Positions 51,678 to 60,750 are shown, numbered from the stretch's first letter. The stretch is 64,000 nucleotides of DNA from MGML01 sp034416335 (GCA_034416335.1 DAOULV010000007.1:13162-77161); one strand, 5' to 3'. Made by a program: numbers and translations. The notes: generated by a model from the sequence alone, not told the origin.

Positions 51678-52859
51678 TCAATCTTGTTTAACATAATCAT
51701 TTTTTGCTACGAATTTGCTACGAATTTTTTCCGGATCACTATTTAGTAATCTATCAAAACTCTCTGCGGCTGCTTGCTGAATACCAGGAGCCACATGGCT
51801 ATACGTATCAAGTGTCATTTGAATGCTTGAGTGTCCCAACCTTTCCTGTACTATCTTTGGATGAATTCCCTGTTTTAGCATAAGACTTGCGTGGGTATGC
51901 CTGGCGTCATGGAATCGTATTACTTTAATTCCGGCTTTTGCTGCCATTCTTTTCCATGCATAGGTTATTGTGTTTGGGCGCAATGGTTTACCTAGCGTGT
52001 TAAACACCAGATCATCATCACTCAGTAACTTTCCCTGTAATAAGGCTTCATCTTCTTGTGCTTTACGATACTCGCTGAGGACAAGAAATAACGATGATGA
52101 TAAGGCTATTGTACGTCTGCTCTTTTCGGATTTTGGTTGGGTATAAACATATGAGCCGTTTCTCAGTTGGTGAAGACTACGAGAGACATAAATCTGGCTA
52201 TAAACGAAATCCACATCTTGCCAGCGTAGTGCTAATAATTCGCCTCTACGCATACCTGTGAAGAGAACTGTGTAGAATAGAGGATAGTAGGGATTATCTT
52301 TCGCCGTTTGTAAAAATCGTTTTACTTCGTCTTCATCCCATATCTGCATTGCTGTAGATGAACGACGCGGGGGATTCACTGCATCAGCAACATTTCTATG
52401 AATCAATCCCCACTTGACCGCTGTTTTAAGAGCTATGTGCAGTAACGCATGATGGTAACGAACAGTTTGTGGGCTTAGTCCATTTTTTATTCCTCTGGAG
52501 TAGTGTTTTTGGAGATGTTCTGGCCGTAGCTGTGATAGTGGGATATTGCCTAGTTGTGGGATCAAGTATTTAGAAATAATCCCGCTGTATCTATCATGGC
52601 TTCGTGGTGACAGATTAGGCTTTGCATAATCTGCGAGCCACCTTTTCAAATAGTCCCTCATTAATATATTATCCGGTTTTATATACGTTCCATCATCTAA
52701 CTCGGTGACTAAATGCGCTAACTTTGCTTCAGCTTCACGTTTTGAAGTACCCGCCGTTATCCATTGCTGCTTACGTTTTCCGGTAGTTGGATCCAGACCA
52801 AGCTCAAGAATGATTGTATAGTTCTTGTTGCCTTTTCGTTTGATTATTCTACCTCTCAT
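51678..52859 (-). CDS. int: Tyrosine site-specific integrase
   Basis: A 393-residue phage/ICE-type integrase. It has an N-terminal arm-binding strand domain (KNYTIILELGLDPTTGKRKQ), a SAM-like core-binding domain (~65-150) and the catalytic domain with Arg in TGMRRGELLALRW, HDARH (His-x-x-Arg), LGHSSIQMTLDTY and the nucleophile Tyr in DTYSHV. The stop lies 36 bases from tRNA-Glu, its likely target. A direct repeat TGCTACGAATTT at the 3' end encodes the tail. It overlaps the upstream gene by four bases (ATGA). Confidence 0.92.
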   Translation of the reverse strand: MRGRIIKRKGNKNYTIILELGLDPTTGKRKQQWITAGTSKREAEAKLAHLVTELDDGTYIKPDNILMRDYLKRWLADYAKPNLSPRSHDRYSGIISKYLIPQLGNIPLSQLRPEHLQKHYSRGIKNGLSPQTVRYHHALLHIALKTAVKWGLIHRNVADAVNPPRRSSTAMQIWDEDEVKRFLQTAKDNPYYPLFYTVLFTGMRRGELLALRWQDVDFVYSQIYVSRSLHQLRNGSYVYTQPKSEKSRRTIALSSSLFLVLSEYRKAQEDEALLQGKLLSDDDLVFNTLGKPLRPNTITYAWKRMAAKAGIKVIRFHDARHTHASLMLKQGIHPKIVQERLGHSSIQMTLDTYSHVAPGIQQAAAESFDRLLNSDPEKIRSKFVAKNDYVKQD

Positions 52860-53707
52860 TTTATCCCTCCTGATACTGCTTTTGAGTAAAGAATCTCAAT
52901 CATCAACTGAAGCATTCCATTTTCTTGAGCCAGCGGAGATTGCTTAACGAATTCACGAAGAGATACAAGCCCACCGCTTTTAACGGTATCGAAACAATTA
53001 TCTATCATTTCTTTCTCTTCCGAGGAAAGAGGACGCCCTCTATACTGCATAACATCTTTGTGCGTTACCGATCGTTCTTCTTCTATCGAATCGATCAAGG
53101 CTTGCCGGTGTGCAGGAAGAAGCGCGTCCCACCAGGGTAGAAGTGCATCATCACTCAAGAAATCCTCACTGGTAAAGTAGAGTCTATCGAGATCAGTGGT
53201 ATTTGGATATTGTTCGTTTATCTGCTCACTTACGCGTTCCCTCTGGGAATAGCTGCCTGCGATGAATAGTAACCATAATAGTTCTCTCTCATTGCTGCTT
53301 GCCAACTTACTGATAATCGGTTTGGCAGCCGGATACAGCCGACCAATCCATCTAGCCTCCCTGATAGTAATTTCCCCGGGTGATTCTCCTTCATCTTCGG
53401 TCGCTCTCAATTTTTGAATCTTGATGAGTATCGGAATGATATCAGACGGAATATTGTAGTAATCACAGGCTCCAATACTCCAGGGCTTCTCAAGCTCACT
53501 CGGCTGCTTGTTTCGAGCTTCAGAAATCATCCGTGACAAGGTGTCTTCAGTAGGCGAGACTTCACCCATTCTCTCGATGAGTTCTTGAAGTCGTACGGCG
53601 AGGGCTCTCCGCGGCATTGTCTTGCTGTCGTGGATAGCCTGGCTGATGATTAATTGCCTGATTTCGCTTGATATTTTAGGACCTCTTCCCGTTTTTGTAT
53701 TAGCCAT
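52856..53707 (-). CDS. Integrase-linked protein of unknown function
   Basis: A 283-residue soluble protein, not recognised. The first ~75 residues are basic and helical (GRGPKISSEIRQLIISQAI, RRALAVRLQELIERMGE) and could be a helix-turn-helix DNA-binding region. The rest is acidic and helical with a W-rich middle (LLPWWDALLP). It is translated directly ahead of the integrase with an ATGA overlap, so it may regulate or assist recombination. Divergent from the XRE regulator across an AT-rich control region. Confidence 0.7.
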   Translation of the reverse strand: MANTKTGRGPKISSEIRQLIISQAIHDSKTMPRRALAVRLQELIERMGEVSPTEDTLSRMISEARNKQPSELEKPWSIGACDYYNIPSDIIPILIKIQKLRATEDEGESPGEITIREARWIGRLYPAAKPIISKLASSNERELLWLLFIAGSYSQRERVSEQINEQYPNTTDLDRLYFTSEDFLSDDALLPWWDALLPAHRQALIDSIEEERSVTHKDVMQYRGRPLSSEEKEMIDNCFDTVKSGGLVSLREFVKQSPLAQENGMLQLMIEILYSKAVSGGIK

Positions 53708-53842
53708 TCTTTTTATTCCCTCTTTACAATATTACTTGTACCTTGCAATAGTAATATATGTTCCTTAATAATATTAATATTAGACCTTTGATATGGGTAT
53801 GTCAAGGCTTTTTTAAAGGATTATTTTTCGAGGGAGAATACC
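53708..53842. promoter_or_regulatory. Divergent control region of the mobile element
   Basis: An AT-rich gap between the integrase operon and the XRE/excisionase operon. It contains an inverted repeat ATATTACT (53729-53736) / AGTAATAT (53750-53757), 21 bases centre to centre, and a run of AATATT palindromes at 53768-53782. This is the expected place for the operator of the XRE protein. Confidence 0.5.
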
Positions 53843-54058
53843 ATGGAACACAACAGACTAAAGGAATATAGAGAGAAAGCAGGGCTTTCACAGACGGAAC
53901 TTGGATGGAGAGCGAAAATGGCAGGTCAGAATATCAGTGCTATCGAAAGAGGTACCCTAGCGCCCTGGCCAAGAGCCAGGAAAGCGCTTGCTGAAGCCCT
54001 GAACGTTTCTGAGAGCGAACTTTTTCCGGAGGATGACACCGATGGAAAAAACAGCTGA
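53843..54058 (+). CDS. XRE-family transcriptional regulator
   Basis: A 71-residue single helix-turn-helix domain: NRLKEYREKAGLSQTELGWR, then QNISAIERGTLAP and a final helix KALAEALNVSESELF. CGAGGGAG precedes the ATG. It is a Cro/CI-like switch protein, encoded divergently from the integrase operon and overlapping the excisionase-like gene. It probably controls both directions. Confidence 0.87.
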   Translation: MEHNRLKEYREKAGLSQTELGWRAKMAGQNISAIERGTLAPWPRARKALAEALNVSESELFPEDDTDGKNS

Positions 54059-54251
54059 TGATCGACTGGTTTATTCAGTACCCGAGGCGGCACATGCCCT
54101 CCATTGCAGTAAAAGCCTTGTTTATGACCTGGTGAAAGCCAACAAACTTCCCCATGTACACCTGACTCAGAAGCGAGTGGTCATTCCAATTGACGCACTC
54201 GAACAATACCTGAAGGAGCAGAGTGAGAGCGGAAGTGATCAACCTGACTAG
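54042..54251 (+). CDS. Excisionase-like / MerR-type helix-turn-helix protein
   Basis: A 69-residue helix_turn_helix_17-type protein: YSVPEAAHALHCSKSLVYDL followed by a wing (KRVVIPIDALEQYL). This fold is used by excisionases (Xis) and AlpA-like regulators. The start is placed at the ATG at 54042 because GGAGG lies nine bases upstream; the ATG at 54033 abuts that site. It overlaps the XRE gene by 17 bases. It probably directs excision with the integrase. Confidence 0.8.
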   Translation: MEKTADDRLVYSVPEAAHALHCSKSLVYDLVKANKLPHVHLTQKRVVIPIDALEQYLKEQSESGSDQPD

Positions 54252-54285
54252 GAAATATGATGTTTCATCTCTTATTTCAAAGAAA

Positions 54286-54421
54286 ACCTTCACATCCTTC
54301 ACAACCTTCACGCCCAGGCGTGGAGCCACGCTGTGAAGGTTTTGGTGAAGGTTTTCGCGGTAAACAAAGACCTTCACACTCTTTTTGAGCCTATTTGTGA
54401 AGGTGTGACAGTGGTGAAGGT
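54286..54421. repeat. Array of ACCTTCAC/GTGAAGGT octamers (iteron-like)
   Basis: Forward copies at 54286, 54295 (one mismatch), 54304 and 54370; inverse copies at 54333, 54345, 54397 and 54414. That is eight sites in 136 bases, seven exact, arranged as F-F-F-R-R-F-R-R. The first three are spaced nine bases start to start. The array follows the excisionase-like gene. It may be an operator array, an excision-protein binding region or a replication origin of the element. Confidence 0.8.
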
Positions 54422-54451
54422 TTTTACAGGGATACAGAAGAAAAAATAGTG

Positions 54452-54619
54452 ATGAATATTAATAAAGCTCTCAGCGTATGGACCAAGGAAGGAAAACCTG
54501 TCATTCACCTTGGTTCTGGGAGAAACTGCTTCGACCTTGAGAAGACACTCAAGCTCAGGCGGACCAACAAAAGGCACCTGGATGCCATTCGGAAATGGCT
54601 GGAAGAGAGGCGGCAGTAA
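54452..54619 (+). CDS. Small basic protein of unknown function
   Basis: A 55-residue frame (MNINKALSVWTKEGKP... ending KWLEERRQ) directly after the octamer array. Its composition is protein-like: a short strand pair (PVIHLGSGRN) followed by two basic amphipathic helices. The ribosome site is weak. It could be a small DNA-binding protein of the element, perhaps recognising the array; there is no family match I can name. Confidence 0.5.
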   Translation: MNINKALSVWTKEGKPVIHLGSGRNCFDLEKTLKLRRTNKRHLDAIRKWLEERRQ

Positions 54620-54798
54620 TAGTGAAAAAATCAGAAACCTGTAAATTCCTACATCCAAAAAGTGCAGGGGAGTCACCCCCCCTCTGGTACTGTATAGCCT
54701 TATTATCTAACCCCGGTACACAAGGTCGACTAAAAAGTAACAGGCTTATAGATAGTATAGATAGCATAGTATAGATTGCATTGATAAGGAGGGAACCT

Positions 54799-55623
54799 AT
54801 GAAGGTATTTTCAGGTCAACTGGCAGACTCTAGAGGAAAGGCCGAGCAAATTGCTCTGCAGCAAGCAAGAGTTGAAGAAATGGATACCGATATCATCGTT
54901 ATATTTGTCTCACTCACCGATAACGACAGACTCAATTCGGAAGCGGATAAGATCATAAGCAGTACTGTAAAAAACAGATACGGAAATAAAGCAACCTGGC
55001 GGGCTGACAGGTGGTACGTCCCGATACCAAGACTCCGGTATGATAGCAATGATACCCCCCAGCTTGTCATCGAGGTTGAAATATATCTGATAGCAGCCGT
55101 TTTCGCCAGAACCCAGGAGTCCCGCGTGATTACGCTGGCAGGCATTATTGGTAAACCCGAAATAATATCTTTGCCGATGATTTTTCTCCATGCTCTTCTT
55201 GAAGATGACCTGGAACGGTTTACCATTGTAGCCAGGGATGCTTACTACACTACCTACGGGATACCAGGGACAAAGCCGGTCCATCTTCCCAACGATTTTA
55301 TTGATGAGTTAGCTGAGAGATTGAAGCTGCAATCGGTGGTATCGTGGCTTTGGGAGTTTGGTGACCAGGGCAGGTATGTGGCACCGTTGGTAGCAGGGAA
55401 TCTACTCGGTCTGGCATTTCGAAATTCCGATCAGCCGATGTCACTCGACACGCAAACGGTAACAACAGACATACTGATAAACGCTCTTGAGAGTATGGCT
55501 TATCGACCAGCTGAAGCGAGGGAAATGGTAAAGGTAGCTGCACCCCGATTAAGATATGATATGACACTTGAAGAGGCGATCCGGGTTACGCTTCAGAACC
55601 ACGAAGGAGGGAATACACTATGA
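54799..55623 (+). CDS. Unknown protein with a RuvA domain III-like C-terminus
   Basis: A 274-residue soluble protein. The start is the ATG at 54799 with AAGGAGGG before it; the longer frame begins at TTG. The N-terminal ~215 residues are not recognised: strands early (DTDIIVIFVSLTD, WYVPIPRLRY), helices later. Residues ~225-268 (ALESMAYRPAEAREM ... MTLEEAIRVTLQ) closely resemble the C-terminal three-helix domain of RuvA. It shares a four-base overlap with the coiled-coil gene, so the three genes 54799-56964 are one translational unit. Confidence 0.72.
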   Translation: MKVFSGQLADSRGKAEQIALQQARVEEMDTDIIVIFVSLTDNDRLNSEADKIISSTVKNRYGNKATWRADRWYVPIPRLRYDSNDTPQLVIEVEIYLIAAVFARTQESRVITLAGIIGKPEIISLPMIFLHALLEDDLERFTIVARDAYYTTYGIPGTKPVHLPNDFIDELAERLKLQSVVSWLWEFGDQGRYVAPLVAGNLLGLAFRNSDQPMSLDTQTVTTDILINALESMAYRPAEAREMVKVAAPRLRYDMTLEEAIRVTLQNHEGGNTL

Positions 55624-56699
55624 ACAAGGATTTCAGTGGTGAAGAAATAAAAAATGTTATAAGGATGGCTCGGGTCCACTGCCCGGGTTTCAGCGAAAAC
55701 ATGTTTGAAAGTCTCATGGAGCTTGAGAAATATATCGCCGATTCAGGATATCTCGAAGTAATACAGGGGATACTCCGCCTTGAAGAAGAGAAAGGTGTGA
55801 AATTCACCGAAGCCCTTACAGCGTGTGAAGAACTCATGGTACAGAGAGAAAAACTGGAACGCCAAGTTCCGGACCTTGAGAAAAATAGAGAAAGTATAAA
55901 AGAGCAGATAAAGCAGTCCTCGAATGAATATGAACAGGTTAAGAACGACAAAGATAAAGCTCGGCAGGAACTGGAACAGACGAGCAATAAGTGTGAAGAA
56001 ATGGAGAAGAAACTGAAGTCTCTTCACAGGAAACTGGAGAAGGAAATCCAGCATATGGAAGCTGATATCGAACGCCATCGTCAGGAAGCTGATGTAACGA
56101 AAAACGAAATTATCGATGCCGGCAGGTTGAAGAAAGCGGCTGAAAAGCATGGTTTCACTATCGAGTTCATGCTTGAGCTGGCAAAGGAATTTGCCGGGTA
56201 CGATGACTCCAGCAGGATATTATCAGAAGGGTTAAAGAAGCATGGTTCACTCACCAAATATATTGAGGATTTCGATGACTTTGCCAGAAACGAAAAATCA
56301 AGAATCAGTGGCGAGATAACAAACCTTGAGTCCGGCAAGCACGCACTTGAAAGTGAGAGCATCCAGTTAACGAGTATCATTTCTCAGCTGCAGGAAGATA
56401 TAAAAGGAGAAGAAGAACTCAGGCGATTCTACTATCGTTATGTGTCTGTCAGTCCTCTTATTGAACAACTGGCCAGCTGGGCTCAGGTGTTTTTCGTTCG
56501 CTGCACCCACCCGGTGTACATGCTTACCGGAGCTTTCGACGCCAACTCAGGTAACGCTCGATTCTGGACGGATAAGCCTCCGGTGATGTGCCCTCAATGT
56601 GGCTTCCGGAATCTTGCGTTTGATGAAAAGGTATATAGGTCAATTAACTGGCCGGTGGGGCAACCCGGCAAACTGATGTTGGGAGAATATAATGGCTAA
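55620..56699 (+). CDS. Coiled-coil protein of unknown function
   Basis: A 359-residue protein. Residues ~70-165 and ~210-270 are long heptad-like coiled coils rich in Glu, Lys and Gln. The C-terminus contains a basic, aromatic segment and one CPQCGFRN knuckle near residue 325, a possible half zinc site. There is no signal peptide or membrane segment. It overlaps the upstream gene by four bases and the downstream zinc-ribbon gene by eight. A structural or scaffolding role for the element is possible; no family is recognised. Confidence 0.72.
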   Translation: MNKDFSGEEIKNVIRMARVHCPGFSENMFESLMELEKYIADSGYLEVIQGILRLEEEKGVKFTEALTACEELMVQREKLERQVPDLEKNRESIKEQIKQSSNEYEQVKNDKDKARQELEQTSNKCEEMEKKLKSLHRKLEKEIQHMEADIERHRQEADVTKNEIIDAGRLKKAAEKHGFTIEFMLELAKEFAGYDDSSRILSEGLKKHGSLTKYIEDFDDFARNEKSRISGEITNLESGKHALESESIQLTSIISQLQEDIKGEEELRRFYYRYVSVSPLIEQLASWAQVFFVRCTHPVYMLTGAFDANSGNARFWTDKPPVMCPQCGFRNLAFDEKVYRSINWPVGQPGKLMLGEYNG

Positions 56700-56964
56700 A
56701 AGCAAAAGAAAAAAGATAGCAACCGAATACTCTCTGGACTGCGAGTGTGGATCGAAAGCGGCGGTCTTCGAAATTGAGAAAGGCTACATGGCTCATTGTC
56801 CGAGTTGCGGGGCGGTCACGTTTTTCGATAATCCTGTACTATTGCAGAGACTTCGATATGGGGGAAAGCTCTGTCCGCATGAGTTAGAGAAGAAATCTTG
56901 CCGTGGAGGACATACTACCTGGTGCCCAACATGCCGGGTCCGGAGTTTTATCTATGATGGATAA
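56692..56964 (+). CDS. Small zinc-ribbon protein
   Basis: A 90-residue protein with a basic start (MAKSKRKKIA) and eight cysteines: CECG, CPSCG, CPHELEKKSC and CPTC. This suggests two zinc sites. GGGAGAATATA upstream is inside the preceding gene. It closes the three-gene cluster and may bind nucleic acid or one of its partners. Confidence 0.7.
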   Translation: MAKSKRKKIATEYSLDCECGSKAAVFEIEKGYMAHCPSCGAVTFFDNPVLLQRLRYGGKLCPHELEKKSCRGGHTTWCPTCRVRSFIYDG

Positions 56965-57173
56965 ATTGCTATATTCTTCAAGTTTTACATGATGCCTTTT
57001 TACTACCTTGGTACAATCTTCGGGATCATTGTCCAATGATGCGTATAGCTATCTGATACCGTTCAGCTTCAGAATTTAATGCTATTTTAGTTATTTTCAT
57101 AAATTGACATACCGGGTTTTATTACATAAACTAAAACAACCTAAATAGCCCTGACAGTGATGGAGCAAAAATA

Positions 57174-57452
57174 ATGCGTATAGAACTACTTCGTCTACAA
57201 GAAACTATGTACGAGTTCATAGACCTTAATACAAAATTCCAGATAGATGAAACCAGTGAAAGAGACATTAGGAGAGCTAAAAAACTCTACCAAGAGATTC
57301 AAGAACTAGTCAGAGTCATCGGAGATAGTTATTTGTCTGATAAGTGGGCAAAATTTGAAAGAGCATATAGCGTTTCTGTGGCAGAACCATGGTTACATAT
57401 GAGAAGTATGGCGAATCATGTTCATACCTTGATGCTTTCAGAGCGGTCCTAA
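57174..57452 (+). CDS. Small helical protein of unknown function
   Basis: A 92-residue, probably all-helical soluble protein (MRIELLRLQETMYEFIDLNT...), AT-richer than the neighbours to its left. The ribosome site is weak (TGGAGCAAA). There is a 14-base gap to the membrane-protein gene downstream. No family is recognised. Confidence 0.55.
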   Translation: MRIELLRLQETMYEFIDLNTKFQIDETSERDIRRAKKLYQEIQELVRVIGDSYLSDKWAKFERAYSVSVAEPWLHMRSMANHVHTLMLSERS

Positions 57453-57465
57453 GGTTATTTGTGAA

Positions 57466-57828
57466 ATGACTATGATATTAGCGATTTTATTTTCAATCCT
57501 ATCTCTTTTATTTGGATTTTTTAAGGTTAAAATTTGGAAATACCCTTGGTTTATCGTACTTTTTCCGCTTTATCCATTTCTTTTTCTTGCCTTAGTTACG
57601 GTTGGCAAATTGTGGGCGATTAAGCGGGGATATGCCTATCATGGAATGGAACCTGATTCACGCAGGACGATAAAGAATCAACATGCAAGGCGAGTCGGCT
57701 ATCTAATTTTCTATCTGGGCGGAATAGAACTTATGATAAATGCTGCTAATTCTATCTATTATCTGGATGATGAAGCTTTCTACCAGCTTGAATGGTGTTG
57801 GTACGGGATCGGAGGCTGGCTACCGTAA
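57466..57828 (+). CDS. Small membrane protein of unknown function
   Basis: A 120-residue protein with two hydrophobic segments at ~3-20 and ~27-48 and a third at ~83-103, separated by a basic loop (RRTIKNQHARR). It is an inner-membrane protein by composition. It possibly forms a pair with 57174-57452. There is no clear ribosome site, and a GTG-rich stretch upstream makes the start uncertain. Confidence 0.55.
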   Translation: MTMILAILFSILSLLFGFFKVKIWKYPWFIVLFPLYPFLFLALVTVGKLWAIKRGYAYHGMEPDSRRTIKNQHARRVGYLIFYLGGIELMINAANSIYYLDDEAFYQLEWCWYGIGGWLP

Positions 57829-58106
57829 CCTACTCTACTATTAATAAAACCAGTGTTCTCCTGTACTCGTAATATATTACATAGTCACTCTTAGTGATAT
57901 TCCACTTCGATTAATCGGTGACCTGTTCCCAACAACGCTACTACAAGTTACCTTGCAGTTTTTACTAATATTATCTCCGATGCCGGCGGGCGATTCAGCT
58001 TAGCTTCAATATTCAAGTATATATTATTTGTAAATATGAATTTTTTAGCAAACAGAAACTCCGAACGTAGGTTATTAGAAAATTCGAGTTAATTAAGTCA
58101 TAGATA

Positions 58107-58595
58107 TTAAATTTCAGATGAAAAATCATTTAAGACTTCTTCCGCAACCCAACATATATTAAACTTAGTATTTCCCATGAAACCAAAGAGCTTATACTTT
58201 AATAGTTCGCCGTTCTTGAATAAGAAACAGCCATTTTTCATCAAGCCTTTTCCTTTAAGGTATTCTGTTAATTCAGAGCGTCGTTTTATGTTCGACCAAC
58301 ATATTGTTACTGGTTCGTTTATATCCTTAGTAACTGTATTTAGATCTGGAAGAATGTCTACCTCAAACTCTTTACGGTTATTGTCCTCAAGTCCTAGAAA
58401 AGTCGTAACATTATCTGTAACCAACAGAACTAATACCTCTGAAGATAGTTCACTCCATTGATTTGGAGAATCTATGAGTTTGTAATTCGGTGGTAATGGT
58501 AATGGTCGTCGGTATTTGTTATGATTCTTAATTACCATATAGAGAGCATATATAACTACTGCTGCACCTATTAAGTATCCAATCGAATAGCCCAT
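58107..58595 (-). CDS. Membrane-anchored protein of unknown function
   Basis: A 162-residue protein with one N-terminal transmembrane helix (~3-21, GYLIGAAVVIYALYMVI), a basic stop-transfer stretch and a soluble domain of ~135 residues. GGAGCTC lies before the ATG. AT-rich, like other cargo genes of the mobile region. No family is recognised. Confidence 0.6.
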   Translation of the reverse strand: MGYSIGYLIGAAVVIYALYMVIKNHNKYRRPLPLPPNYKLIDSPNQWSELSSEVLVLLVTDNVTTFLGLEDNNRKEFEVDILPDLNTVTKDINEPVTICWSNIKRRSELTEYLKGKGLMKNGCFLFKNGELLKYKLFGFMGNTKFNICWVAEEVLNDFSSEI

Positions 58596-58657
58596 TTCAG
58601 AGCTCCTTTTTCAACTATAATGACTCAATGCCTAATTACAGTGTCCACATTCGTTTA

Positions 58658-59293
58658 TCAAGATAAACTAAAGGGTCGTATGGTGGATTTCGTTCTGAAG
58701 ACCCGCTCCGTATCGGCATTCCCTTTCGGATTTCCGTAGCTGGTAAAAGCCTGCTTGATACCTATCTCCCGGCAGGCTTTCATGAAAGCAACTGATGTCG
58801 GCTGGCTCCCGTTATCAGACATGAGCGATAATCCCTTTTCTCTTACCCCACCAGGAAATTCGCGGTTGACCGCTTCACTCAAAGCTTCAAGCCAGTGGCA
58901 GCTCCGGCACTGGATGCCAGCGTAGTAACCGACGAGCTTCTTGGTATACCAGTCCAGCACCGCTACTATGTACATCCAGCCGAAACCATCTACCATCACC
59001 TTGGTCATATCTATCCCCCACCATTCATTCGGTCGTTCCGGCCTCGGTTTACTTCTCCCTGATGTCCGTACCGCCTTGAGCCGGGTATTCGGCTTTACTA
59101 CCAGTTCGTGCTTCTGCATCAGCCGGAATACGCGCTTCCGGTTAACCTCAAGCCCATCAACATACTTCAGGTGAGCCCAGATGCGCCGGTAACCCCAGAA
59201 GGGATGATCAGCTTTGAGTTCCCTGATCCTTTCAACCACCGGGCAATTACGCTCTCTTACCGTCTCCGATTCTCTCCTCTTCATTCGGACCAC
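58658..59293 (-). pseudogene. IS3-family transposase orfB, truncated
   Basis: 211 residues, against about 270-290 for a complete OrfB. An HTH_21-type N-terminal part (RELKADHPFWGYRRIWAHL) and the integrase core are present: first Asp in WWGIDMTKV, second in LMSDNGSQPTS and Glu in GNADTERVFRT. After that the sequence turns into KSTIRPFSLS and stops, so the last ~60 residues are missing. The reading frame continues upstream into the A7 slip site. Probably inactive. Confidence 0.8.
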
Positions 59294-59550
59294 TCGTTCA
59301 GTTTTTTTAACTCTACGGTGAGCTCACCAATCATCTTCTTGAGACGGCTGTTCTCTTGAACCAGTGATTTCTGGCGGCGCTCCGTATTCTCGAAGACCTG
59401 TGCGATCTTCTTCATGAACTGGTCTCGCCACTGGTAGTACTGTGCCTGGCTGATCTGGTGCTCAACGCAGATATCGGCCACCGGTCTTCCCTTTAATCCC
59501 TGCAACACAATCGTTGCTTTGGTCTGTGAACCCCATTTCCTTCTCGGCAT
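59281..59550 (-). CDS. IS3-family transposase orfA
   Basis: An 89-residue HTH_Tnp_1 protein: helix-turn-helix with GLKGRPVADICVEHQISQAQ, then a leucine-zipper tail (ENSRLKKMIGELTVELKKL). In the overlap with orfB the minus strand reads TTAAAAAAACTG (A7 at 59302-59308). A -1 slip there carries AAA-AAA-ACT-GAA into the orfB frame, giving the OrfAB fusion normal for the family. GAGGGAAGCC precedes the ATG. Confidence 0.85.
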   Translation of the reverse strand: MPRRKWGSQTKATIVLQGLKGRPVADICVEHQISQAQYYQWRDQFMKKIAQVFENTERRQKSLVQENSRLKKMIGELTVELKKLNEWSE

Positions 59551-59685
59551 GGCTTCCCTCTTTCTCCAGCCATTTTACTCCCTTATTCCTTCCCCTGCCT
59601 TAATGGGGTGCAGTATACTTCTTTTCAATCAGTTTTAACAATCGCGACTATTTTTCACTAGTAAAACCGTGTAAAAATGGATTAT

Positions 59686-60696
59686 TTAGGCATTCGTTAT
59701 TTTTCTAATATTGTTTATGGCTCCTTCTATATGAGAGATGTTATCTTGGGTAGAAATGTAACCAGCTGCAATCCCTGTATTTATGTACTCACGAACTATT
59801 CCTTCCCTAGCCACCTTATCCTTTATCTTGGCTAACAACCTGTCTAGAGGAGAAATGGCTGAAGGGTCACCTATATCGCCTAAAGCACCTATTATCAATG
59901 GCAGTGATACATATTCATCATAACTACGAGCACCTTTTAAAATCGTTGCGTTTTCAATGATACTGATAAAATATTGTATAGCAGGTGCTAGAAGCTCATG
60001 CGACCTTTTTTCATCGATGCGTCCTTCATCTCTAAGGCGTATAAGAGGAACCATAATTGCCCAGGATGCAGGTTTATATTTATTCTTATCCTGTAAAGCT
60101 TGCACTAGAGATGGTATTACTTCGAGACCACCAACTCTAACCATAGAATCAGCGATGTCAATCCGATCCCTCTCACTGCCCTCACCTAATAGTCGCTCTA
60201 AATACTGGAACTCGCCAAATATTCCTAAAGCTTCCGCTGCTCTCCATTGTACTTGCGAATCTTGGTCCGTAGCTGCCACCTTAAGTGGTTCAATTGCTCT
60301 TGTATCTTTGATTTCGCCAAGACTGAGTGCAACTCGCCACCTGACTGTTGAGGATTTGGCATTGAGAGCTTGAATTAATGGTTCCACCACTCTTGTATCT
60401 CCAATCTTTCCTAAAGCCAAGGCAGCTTCGAACTGTACATCTTCATCGTCATCATCTAGACAATTTATCAGTCCAGTGATGTCTTTCTCTTCTTTAAGTT
60501 TTTCTATGTTCGGTCTTTCCCTTTTAGTTGTTTCCTTTTTTACCCATTCTTCCTGTGCTGCCTTCATCGATGCTTCAAAAGGAGATGGGCGGATGAGGAT
60601 ATCGTTTTCCTCATCCCGACCCTCTTTCGGCTTTTCCTGGAAATCAATTATTTGTTGCTTTTTATTTCTGCTAAATATCCTTTTAAAAATACTCAT
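59686..60696 (-). CDS. HEAT-repeat protein
   Basis: A 336-residue soluble protein. After a charged ~65-residue N-terminus come at least three clear PBS-lyase-type HEAT repeats: DVQFEAALALGKIGDTRVVEPL, then TVRWRVALSLGEIKDTRAI and QVQWRAAEALG, with further degenerate repeats to the end. Such proteins are interaction scaffolds; the partner is not apparent. It is AT-rich cargo of the mobile region, directly upstream of the IS remnant. Confidence 0.82.
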   Translation of the reverse strand: MSIFKRIFSRNKKQQIIDFQEKPKEGRDEENDILIRPSPFEASMKAAQEEWVKKETTKRERPNIEKLKEEKDITGLINCLDDDDEDVQFEAALALGKIGDTRVVEPLIQALNAKSSTVRWRVALSLGEIKDTRAIEPLKVAATDQDSQVQWRAAEALGIFGEFQYLERLLGEGSERDRIDIADSMVRVGGLEVIPSLVQALQDKNKYKPASWAIMVPLIRLRDEGRIDEKRSHELLAPAIQYFISIIENATILKGARSYDEYVSLPLIIGALGDIGDPSAISPLDRLLAKIKDKVAREGIVREYINTGIAAGYISTQDNISHIEGAINNIRKITNA

Positions 60697-60750
60697 GTAG
60701 ACACCTTCTGTTGTTTATTTCTTTTTGAAGGGTATTATTCCCTATGCACT

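Larger units (their letters stand above)
58658..59620 (-). mobile_element. IS3-family insertion sequence, 3' end truncated
   Basis: It contains orfA and orfB in the usual overlapping order. The upstream end probably lies in 59600-59625, where TATACTGCACCCCATTAAG (minus strand) looks like a terminal repeat. No matching end is found near 58640-58670, and orfB loses homology right after its catalytic Glu, so the right end appears deleted. A slippery A7 run lies in the overlap. Confidence 0.75.
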
